Shown here in pieces: positions 1 to 4,555 of a stretch of 6,568 bases of DNA. Position numbers and translations under genes: made by a program. The stretch is from the NCBI GenBank assembly GCA_964386405.1, contig CAYLRW010000072.1, forward strand, positions 1-6,568, in the 5' to 3' direction. Position 1 is the stretch's first letter. Each line of letters begins with the position of its first letter. The DNA comes from RZYP01 sp964386405 (lineage in GTDB: Bacteria; Bacillota; Negativicutes; Acidaminococcales; Acidaminococcaceae). The notes under the pieces were generated by a model. That model worked only from the letters and a program-made list of their open reading frames with translations, did no database searches and had not been told where the DNA came from.

Positions 1-52
1 GCAGACCTCTTCGATGTCAACGAAGCGCTCTAACCAACTGAGCTATAACCCC
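1..52 (-). tRNA. tRNA-Val (anticodon GAC), 3' part cut off by window edge
   Basis: Read on the minus strand from base 52, the sequence folds as the first 52 nucleotides of a tRNA. It has acceptor 5' strand GGGGTTA (52-46), TA at positions 8-9, D-arm GCTC-AGTTGGTTA-GAGC, then anticodon stem CTTCG/CGAAG (25-21 and 13-9) closing the seven-base loop TTGACAT. The anticodon is GAC (plus-strand 16-18), which reads GUC and GUU valine codons. A five-base variable region follows and the T-stem begins at base 3. The rest of the T-arm, the 3' acceptor strand and any encoded CCA lie beyond the window, so acceptor pairing cannot be checked. A consensus promoter lies just upstream. Whether it is a single gene or the first of a tRNA cluster cannot be seen. 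Confidence 0.95.
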
Positions 53-64
53 TCAACGTGGAAT

Positions 65-94
65 ATTATAGCTAAAAAACAAGCTTTTTGTCAA
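65..94 (-). promoter_or_regulatory. Consensus sigma-A promoter for the tRNA-Val gene
   Basis: On the minus strand a perfect -35 box TTGACA (94-89) is separated by 18 bases from a perfect -10 box TATAAT (70-65). Transcription would start near base 58, only about six bases before the mature tRNA 5' end, giving a very short leader for RNase P to remove. Full consensus boxes are typical of stable-RNA genes in Firmicutes. Assignment is by inspection; the start site is inferred. Confidence 0.88.
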
Positions 95-134
95 GAGTAA
101 ATATGCATGTTAGGCGTGGTGGCATAATATGATG

Positions 135-165
135 TTGATTTTCTGCTATAATATAGAAATATAAT
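135..165 (+). promoter_or_regulatory. Candidate promoter region for the hydrolase gene, with two TATAAT boxes
   Basis: Two TATAAT hexamers lie upstream of the hydrolase. The first (147-152) is preceded by TGC, giving an extended -10 element (144-152) that can work without a good -35; nothing convincing lies 16-18 bases upstream. The second (160-165) has a possible -35 TTGATT (135-140) at a long 19-base spacing. Either would give an untranslated leader of roughly 50-60 bases. The region is very AT-rich, so chance matches are likely and the choice between boxes is open. Confidence 0.55.
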
Positions 166-220
166 ATTGTACCGATATCACATTTTGTGTGGTTGAAAAT
201 CAGAAAGAAGAGATTAGTCG

Positions 221-973
221 ATGATTGAGTTGAAAAAAGATGAAGAAACAAGTGTCAAAGGACCCTATGGAGAAATTGACATGGTTATTACCCCTTGTAC
301 GGTTAAAGAAAATACTCAGCCTGTTTTGATTATGGCACACGGGTTTCGTGGCTCAATGGAAGGTGGCGGCAGAGCTAAATACCTTGCTGATTTAGCTGGC
401 GAAATTGCGCACGTCGTACGTTTTAATTTTAATGGCAGTCAGCTATTGTCTAGACAGATAGAAGAGTTGGAAAATGTAGTAAGCTATGTGAAACAACGTT
501 ACGCAGGCAGCAAAATTGTTCTTTTAGGCAGAAGTATGGGCGGTTGTGCCTCACTTGTCGCAGCATCCAGAGATGCCGAAATCAGAGGGCTGGTTTTGTG
601 GGCAACTCCTAATGACTTACAGTTGACCTTTTTAAATTCTTTAGGTAAGAGTGGTTACCTAAAATTAAAAAATGGTGAAAACTTATACTTAAATGACGAA
701 CGTGGTGAATTGGTCTTAACACCGGATTTTCTGCATGATATAAACAAGTATGATTTAATTGAATTACTAAGTAATTGGAAGAAAAGACCTTTGTTAGTTA
801 TTCATGGTGCCAAGGATGAAACAGTTCCTTTAGAGCAAGGGCAGCAATCTTACTTTCTGGCTGGTTTGCCAAAGCGACTGGTTGTAATTCCGAATGCGGA
901 TCATAGTTTTACTAATCATGGCCATAAAGCGGCTGAAGAAGTATTTTCCTGGTTGCAGCATATCTTGATTTAA
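221..973 (+). CDS. Alpha/beta hydrolase (serine esterase/acyl hydrolase family), substrate unknown
   Basis: A 250-residue single-domain alpha/beta hydrolase. The motifs run in family order: oxyanion-hole HGFRG (residues 40-44), nucleophile elbow GRSMGG with catalytic Ser105, HGAKDETVP with acid Asp199, and NADHSF with catalytic His228. Residues about 130-180, between nucleophile and acid, form the cap segment that usually sets specificity. There is no signal peptide or membrane segment, so it should be cytoplasmic. The layout resembles cinnamoyl/feruloyl esterase-like and dienelactone hydrolase-like proteins, but the substrate cannot be read from sequence. ATG 221 is the first start after an in-frame stop at 215-217. 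Its SD is weak (GAAGAG, 207-212). A 65-base gap to the next gene contains another promoter but no terminator hairpin, so readthrough into the isomerase operon is possible. The neighbours give no clue to its job. Confidence 0.9.
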   Translation: MIELKKDEETSVKGPYGEIDMVITPCTVKENTQPVLIMAHGFRGSMEGGGRAKYLADLAGEIAHVVRFNFNGSQLLSRQIEELENVVSYVKQRYAGSKIVLLGRSMGGCASLVAASRDAEIRGLVLWATPNDLQLTFLNSLGKSGYLKLKNGENLYLNDERGELVLTPDFLHDINKYDLIELLSNWKKRPLLVIHGAKDETVPLEQGQQSYFLAGLPKRLVVIPNADHSFTNHGHKAAEEVFSWLQHILI

Positions 974-976
974 AAA

Positions 977-1005
977 TTCCATATTTGTAGGCTTTGCTTT
1001 ATAAT
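977..1005 (+). promoter_or_regulatory. Candidate promoter for the isomerase-phoH-ybeY-cdd-era operon
   Basis: A perfect -10 TATAAT (1000-1005) lies 17 bases after TTCCAT (977-982), which matches the -35 consensus at only three of six positions. Transcription would start near 1012, leaving a leader of about 27 bases before the TTG start at 1039. This is the only promoter-like signal between the hydrolase stop and the isomerase, and later gaps up to era are too short to hold one comfortably. Confidence 0.5.
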
Positions 1006-1026
1006 AGGGTTAAGAATAGTGAATCT

Positions 1027-1031
1027 GGAGG
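1027..1031 (+). promoter_or_regulatory. Ribosome binding site fixing a TTG start for the isomerase
   Basis: GGAGG (within CTGGAGG, 1025-1031) lies seven bases before TTG 1039. The reading frame stays open upstream to another TTG at 994, but that codon precedes the predicted transcription start and has no SD. Starting at 1039 also puts the lysines and hydrophobic core of a lipoprotein signal peptide right at the N-terminus. Confidence 0.9.
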
Positions 1032-1038
1032 AAATATT

Positions 1039-1593
1039 TTGAAGAAGATATTAGCATTGTTGTCTATTGTTATTTTTGCATTATTGGTGTCAGCTTGTGG
1101 TGGCGAGAAAAAAGTGGAAAAACCTAAACCGGCAACGGCAGTTTTTGAAACGAATATGGGCAGCTTTGAAGTTGCTTTGGCAACTGAAGATGCTCCTGAC
1201 ACTTCGAGCAACTTTATTAAGCTAGCAAGAGCGGGTTTTTATAATGGATTAGTATTTCATCGTGTTATTGATGGTTTTATGATTCAGGGCGGAGACCCAA
1301 TGGGGAACGGCCGCGGCGGCCCGGGCTATCAGATAAAGGATGAATTTTCACCAAAACTTAAACATGACGGTGAAGGCGTTTTGTCAATGGCTAATAGCGG
1401 TCCTAACACTGGCGGCTCGCAATTTTTCATCACTTTAAAAGCTACACCTTGGCTTGATGGCAAGCATGCGGTTTTTGGCAAAGTTACAAAAGGTATGGAA
1501 GTCGTAAGGAAAATTGGTAAAGTAAAGACTGATGGCAATGATAAACCTGTTCAGGATGTCATCATAAAAACAATATCAATCGTAGAGAATTGA
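1039..1593 (+). CDS. Cyclophilin-type peptidyl-prolyl cis-trans isomerase, lipoprotein
   Basis: A 184-residue protein from a TTG start. It begins with a lipoprotein signal peptide: MKK, a hydrophobic core to about residue 17, and lipobox VSAC with the lipidated Cys20. A short charged, proline-rich linker (21-32) follows. Residues 34-182 are a complete cyclophilin domain that catalyses cis-trans isomerisation of X-Pro bonds. Human CypA active-site positions can be matched: FHRV with Arg75 (CypA R55), Phe80 (F60), Gln83 (Q63), GSQFF with Phe130 (F113), Trp138 (W121) and His143 (H126). Keeping the Trp equivalent suggests a cyclosporin-sensitive pocket, though that is inference. The protein should be anchored on the outer face of the cytoplasmic membrane and help fold exported proteins. 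It is the first gene of the predicted operon, and only 31 bases separate its stop from the phoH start. Confidence 0.95.
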   Translation: MKKILALLSIVIFALLVSACGGEKKVEKPKPATAVFETNMGSFEVALATEDAPDTSSNFIKLARAGFYNGLVFHRVIDGFMIQGGDPMGNGRGGPGYQIKDEFSPKLKHDGEGVLSMANSGPNTGGSQFFITLKATPWLDGKHAVFGKVTKGMEVVRKIGKVKTDGNDKPVQDVIIKTISIVEN

Positions 1594-1612
1594 GTCTAGA
1601 GCATAAATTAAG

Positions 1613-1617
1613 GGAGG
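1613..1617 (+). promoter_or_regulatory. Ribosome binding site favouring a TTG start for phoH
   Basis: GGAGG (within AAGGGAGGG, 1610-1618) lies one base from ATG 1619, too close for normal initiation, but seven bases from the in-frame TTG at 1625. The same spacing of seven is seen for the isomerase and ybeY, so TTG 1625 is the better start and ATG 1619 is probably coincidental. Confidence 0.8.
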
Positions 1618-1624
1618 GATGCAT

Positions 1625-2626
1625 TTGTCGTTAGAAAAAACGGAGCAGAGGATTGAAATAAGGGACCAGCAAGAACTTCTGGGTATTTTGGGGAGAAATG
1701 ATGAGTTTTTGCGTATTATGCAGGCAGGCATGACCTGCACGCTTGTTGCCCGTGGCAATGTTATTGTGATAAGCGGCGAGGAGGAGTCAGTGGCTTTAGC
1801 TGAACAGCTTCTTAGCGAATTACTTTTCCTTTATCGGCAAGGTTTGCCAATAACTGCTCATGATGTACGCTATAGCGTAAGGATGATTGCTGAAGGAAGA
1901 CAAGCCAGTCTGCACAGAATGTTTGCGGAAACTATTTTGGTCACTAACCGTGGGCGGCAAATCAAGGCCAAAACTCTTGGTCAATGGAATTATCTGGAAA
2001 CTATTAGAAAGAATACGATAACAATAGGCATAGGACCGGCCGGTACTGGCAAAACTTACCTTGCAGTTGCAATGGCTGTTACTGCTCTTAAAACGAGAGA
2101 AGTAGAACGCCTAATTCTAGCGCGTCCTGCTGTGGAAGCTGGAGAAAAACTAGGCTTTTTACCCGGTGATTTGCAAGAAAAAGTTGATCCTTACTTGCGC
2201 CCTCTTTATGATGCACTGAGCGATATGCTTGGGATGGAAAACTTCCAAAAATATCTTGCTAAGGGCGTAATCGAAGTTGCCCCTTTGGCCTATATGCGAG
2301 GCCGCAATCTGAACGACTCCTTTATAATTCTTGATGAGGCACAGAACACGACTCATGAGCAAATGAAAATGGTTTTGACTAGATTGGGGTTTGGCTCAAA
2401 GATGGTTGTTACTGGTGATGTAACCCAGATTGATTTGCCAACGGGTCGCTCATCAGGACTTAACCAGGCTGCAAATGTTTTACATGACATCAAAGGGATA
2501 GGAATAGTTCGCTTTACTGAGGGTGATGTGGTAAGACATGAACTTGTAGCAGAGATAGTGCGGGCTTATGATAGATTTGAAATTCGCAAAAGTAAAAATG
2601 TAACAGGGCAGGAGGAAGAAAAATGA
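1625..2626 (+). CDS. phoH: PhoH-family ATPase
   Basis: A 333-residue PhoH-like protein counted from TTG 1625 (335 from ATG 1619). The N-terminal 110 or so residues form the KH-like/linker region usual in the long bacterial PhoH type. The ATPase domain has Walker A GPAGTGKT (137-144), a PhoH-typical segment LARPAVEAGEKLGFLPGD (166-183), Walker B IILDEAQNTT (234-243) and the sensor-like VTGD (262-265). The fold is a RecA/SF1-helicase-like P-loop NTPase. The cellular role is not firmly known; the recurrent pairing with ybeY and era suggests RNA metabolism or ribosome maturation. The protein is cytoplasmic, with no membrane segment. Its stop overlaps the ybeY start (ATGA, 2623-2626), so the two should be translationally coupled. 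In Bacillus-type operons an HD-domain membrane protein (YqfF/PgpH) normally sits here; it is absent. Confidence 0.96.
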   Translation: MSLEKTEQRIEIRDQQELLGILGRNDEFLRIMQAGMTCTLVARGNVIVISGEEESVALAEQLLSELLFLYRQGLPITAHDVRYSVRMIAEGRQASLHRMFAETILVTNRGRQIKAKTLGQWNYLETIRKNTITIGIGPAGTGKTYLAVAMAVTALKTREVERLILARPAVEAGEKLGFLPGDLQEKVDPYLRPLYDALSDMLGMENFQKYLAKGVIEVAPLAYMRGRNLNDSFIILDEAQNTTHEQMKMVLTRLGFGSKMVVTGDVTQIDLPTGRSSGLNQAANVLHDIKGIGIVRFTEGDVVRHELVAEIVRAYDRFEIRKSKNVTGQEEEK

Positions 2627-3108
2627 TTATTTCTCTTGAAAATGATCAGGATATTATTGTGATTCCGGAAAAGTTGGAACAACTTCTTAATGATGGCCTG
2701 AATGCGGTAGCGAAGCTTCATGGACTCGGAGAACATGAAGAAGTTGATATCACTATCGTAACGGATGAGGAGATTCATGTCTTGAACCGCGATTATCGGA
2801 ATGTCGACCGCGCTACGGATGTTTTGTCATTCGCTTTGGATGAAGATGGCGGCGAACCGGAATTGGTGGGAGGACCTGAAGTTCACTTGCTTGGTGATAT
2901 CATTATTTCTGCTGAGACTGCTATGCGCCAGGCTGAGGAGTTCGGGCACGGACTGGAACGAGAAATAGTTTATCTTGCTGTGCATGGTTTGCTGCATCTT
3001 TTGGGCTATGATCATATGCAAGAGGAGGACAAAGTTGTGATGAGAGCTAAGGAAGAGGAAGCCTTGAGGGAAATAAAGTTGTCCGAAGAGTTTTTGGCTG
3101 CTCGTTAG
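2623..3108 (+). CDS. ybeY: YbeY endoribonuclease (16S rRNA maturation)
   Basis: A 161-residue protein of normal family length. The zinc site HGLLHLLGYDH is complete with His121, His125 and His131, and the upstream conserved stretch LNRDYRNVDRATDVLSF contains the family arginine (Arg59). YbeY is a metal-dependent single-strand endoribonuclease in 16S rRNA 3'-end processing and late 30S quality control. The SD GGAGG (2611-2615) sits seven bases before ATG 2623, and the gene overlaps the phoH stop by four bases. The TAG stop (3106-3108) is part of the SD of cdd (AGGAGG, 3107-3112), so expression of the two is closely linked. Era, which also binds the 16S 3' end, lies two genes downstream and fits a shared ribosome-assembly role. 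Nothing looks truncated. Confidence 0.97.
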   Translation: MIISLENDQDIIVIPEKLEQLLNDGLNAVAKLHGLGEHEEVDITIVTDEEIHVLNRDYRNVDRATDVLSFALDEDGGEPELVGGPEVHLLGDIIISAETAMRQAEEFGHGLEREIVYLAVHGLLHLLGYDHMQEEDKVVMRAKEEEALREIKLSEEFLAAR

Positions 3109-3121
3109 GAGGCTGTTTGTA

Positions 3122-3514
3122 ATGGACAAAGAACTTTATGCTGCTGCTTTAGCCGTTAGGCAGCAAGCCTATGCTCCTTATTCAAAATTTAGCGTAGGAG
3201 CTGCGGTAAGGACTGCAGACAATAATATTTATGTGGGCTGCAACGTTGAGAATGCTTCTTACGGTTTAACCTGCTGCGCAGAGCGTAATGCGATTTATGC
3301 TGCAATTGCGGCCGGTGAGAAAAAATTCAAGGCTCTTTGCGTTGTTGCGGCAACGGCGGAACCCGTTGCGCCATGTGGAGCCTGCCGGCAAGTTATGAGC
3401 GAGTTCGGCATCAATGATTTGTTTTTAGCCAATTGTGATGGGAAAGTAATGAGAATGACGTTGGAAGAGTTACTGCCATATAGCTTTAGCTCTGATAACC
3501 TGAAGAAATTATAA
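3122..3514 (+). CDS. cdd: Cytidine deaminase
   Basis: A 130-residue homotetramer-type cytidine deaminase, the usual length. It hydrolytically deaminates cytidine and deoxycytidine to uridine and deoxyuridine in pyrimidine salvage, in the cytoplasm. Zinc and catalytic residues are all visible: CAER with Cys52 and catalytic Glu54, and PCGAC with Cys85 and Cys88. The substrate loop GCNVENASYG (39-48) carries the nucleoside-binding Asn41 and Glu43. The SD AGGAGG (3107-3112) is nine bases before ATG 3122. Only 14 bases separate its stop from the first possible era codon. In Bacillus-like operons dgkA lies between ybeY and cdd; here the two are 13 bases apart with nothing between. Confidence 0.97.
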   Translation: MDKELYAAALAVRQQAYAPYSKFSVGAAVRTADNNIYVGCNVENASYGLTCCAERNAIYAAIAAGEKKFKALCVVAATAEPVAPCGACRQVMSEFGINDLFLANCDGKVMRMTLEELLPYSFSSDNLKKL

Positions 3515-3522
3515 ATTAATCA

Positions 3523-3533
3523 AAGGAAGTGAT
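3523..3533 (+). promoter_or_regulatory. Extended Shine-Dalgarno of era, pointing to an ATA start at 3538
   Basis: AAGGAAGTGAT matches the anti-SD complement AAGGAGGTGAT at 10 of 11 positions. The aligned GGAGG core ends at 3529, so ATA 3538 lies eight bases downstream, normal spacing for this window. The only standard start, GTG 3529, is itself inside the SD. The SD core also lies in the seven-base loop (3523-3529) of a weak possible hairpin with stem AATCA/TGATT (3518-3522, 3530-3534). Confidence 0.7.
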
Positions 3534-4440
3534 TGCCATAGAAACACAAGAGACGCATTACTCAGGTTTTGTAGCTGTAGTTGGACGGCCAAATGTTGGT
3601 AAATCCACATTAGTAAATAGTTTGATTGGTGAAAAGATTGCGATAATGTCTGATCGTCCTCAAACCACAAGAAATAAAATTATGTGCATTCTTAATACGG
3701 ATAATGCACAAATTATGTTCTTGGATACCCCTGGCATTCACAAGCCGCAGCATAAATTAGGCGAATATATGGTGCGTTCAGCAGAAAGCACCCTGCATGA
3801 GGTTGATGTCATTCTTTTTGTTGTTGATGTTAATGAGAAAAAGGGTGCTGGCGACGACTATATAATCGAACAATTGAAAAAAGTAAAGACACCGGTTATT
3901 TTGGTAGCAAATAAAATTGACAAGCTTGCAGACAAGGGACAATTGTTCCCTATTATTTCTTCATATACTAAAAACTACGATTTTACTGCTGTAGTCCCTA
4001 CTTCTGCTCTAACAGACAATGAGTTCAAAGCTTTGCTTGACGAAATCATTAAGCATTTACCAGAAGGGCCGCAATATTTTCCGGAGGATATGATTACTGA
4101 CCAACCGGAGCGAGTAATAGCGGCAGAAATGATCAGGGAAAAAGTATTGAAACTGACTCGTGACGAAGTTCCTCACTCCATTGCCGTTGAAATAGAGGAA
4201 ATGAAGACGAGAACTAATGAAGATCTCTATATCAGAGCAGTTATCTATGTGGAGCGTGAATCACAGAAGGGCATTGTTATCGGTGCTAAAGGCAGTCTCC
4301 TGAAACTTATCGGCAGACAGGCACGTGAGGATATTGAGAATCTCTTAGGTAACAAGGTTTATCTGGATCTTTGGGTCAAGGTGAAACCTGATTGGCGTAA
4401 CAGAGAAAATATCCTACGGCAATTTGGTTATGAAGGCTGA
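3529..4440 (+). CDS. era: GTPase Era (16S rRNA binding, 30S assembly)
   Basis: The span is given from GTG 3529, the only conventional start before the GTPase domain; I think the true start is ATA 3538, which gives 300 residues. Numbering from GTG: G1 GRPNVGKS (19-26), G2 region PQTTRNK (44-50), G3 DTPG (66-69), G4 NKID (128-131) and G5 SAL (159-161). The C-terminal KH domain has GIVIGAKGSLLKLIG (248-262) for binding the 16S 3' end. The HKP segment after DTPG and the closing LWVKVKPDWR are typical of Era. Era is an essential or near-essential GTPase that couples 16S maturation to cell-cycle and nutrient state, acting in the cytoplasm and at the membrane. YbeY, another 16S 3'-end factor, lies just upstream. 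The 3' flank has no terminator hairpin, but a new promoter follows. Confidence 0.97.
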   Translation: MIAIETQETHYSGFVAVVGRPNVGKSTLVNSLIGEKIAIMSDRPQTTRNKIMCILNTDNAQIMFLDTPGIHKPQHKLGEYMVRSAESTLHEVDVILFVVDVNEKKGAGDDYIIEQLKKVKTPVILVANKIDKLADKGQLFPIISSYTKNYDFTAVVPTSALTDNEFKALLDEIIKHLPEGPQYFPEDMITDQPERVIAAEMIREKVLKLTRDEVPHSIAVEIEEMKTRTNEDLYIRAVIYVERESQKGIVIGAKGSLLKLIGRQAREDIENLLGNKVYLDLWVKVKPDWRNRENILRQFGYEG

Positions 4441-4449
4441 TTTGATTGT

Positions 4450-4478
4450 TTGACCACATAAAAATATCATGATATGAT
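4450..4478 (+). promoter_or_regulatory. Strong candidate promoter for the CNNM-family gene and recO
   Basis: TTGACC (4450-4455) and TATGAT (4473-4478) are separated by 17 bases, each matching consensus at five of six positions. Transcription should start near 4485, giving a leader of about 40 bases to ATA 4526 or 70 to ATG 4556. A perfect 12-base palindrome overlaps the spacer and -10 box, so a repressor or other regulator could act here. Confidence 0.7.
4464..4475 (+). repeat. Perfect 12-bp palindrome overlapping the -10 box (possible operator)
   Basis: ATATCATGATAT reads the same on both strands. It covers the last nine bases of the promoter spacer and the first three of the -10 element. 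A bound dimeric regulator would block polymerase. In AT-rich DNA a 12-bp palindrome can also arise by chance, and no second copy was seen in the window. Confidence 0.35.
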
Positions 4479-4510
4479 TTCTCTATATAGTTTATAAAAT
4501 ATTAATTGTT

Positions 4511-4518
4511 AGGAGAGG
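4511..4518 (+). promoter_or_regulatory. Shine-Dalgarno of the CNNM-family gene, pointing to an ATA start at 4526
   Basis: AGGAGAGG is the only SD-like sequence in the leader. It is seven bases before the in-frame ATA at 4526, but 37 bases before ATG 4556, which has no SD of its own and is directly preceded by a six-pair hairpin (4540-4555). ATG 4519 touches the SD and is out of frame. The SD may also pair weakly with 4522-4526 (TAGGA/TCCTA). Confidence 0.75.
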
Positions 4519-4555
4519 ATGTCCTATAGAAGGCGATCCTGCGTTATCGAACGCA

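Noticed and set aside
994..1038. In-frame upstream TTG at 994 as the isomerase start, adding 15 residues
   Set aside because: It has no SD and precedes the predicted transcription start, and the extension would bury the lipoprotein signal peptide. TTG 1039 has GGAGG at seven bases.
1308..1325. GC-rich, palindrome-like patch in the isomerase gene
   Set aside because: It encodes the conserved glycine-rich cyclophilin stretch GNGRGGPGY, so the composition is explained by the protein.
2827..3129. 100-codon open frame on the minus strand opposite ybeY
   Set aside because: It lies opposite a well-supported gene, shows no recognisable domain, and has composition expected from the complement of the sense codons. 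The other antisense open frames across the window were dropped for the same reason.
4519..4521. ATG directly after the SD at 4511-4518 as the CNNM start
   Set aside because: It is adjacent to the SD and out of frame with the protein (37 bases before ATG 4556).
4540..4555. Hairpin TGCGTT-ATCG-AACGCA considered as a terminator for the era operon
   Set aside because: The stem is short and no T-run follows. It is more likely part of the CNNM coding sequence or a minor translational effect.
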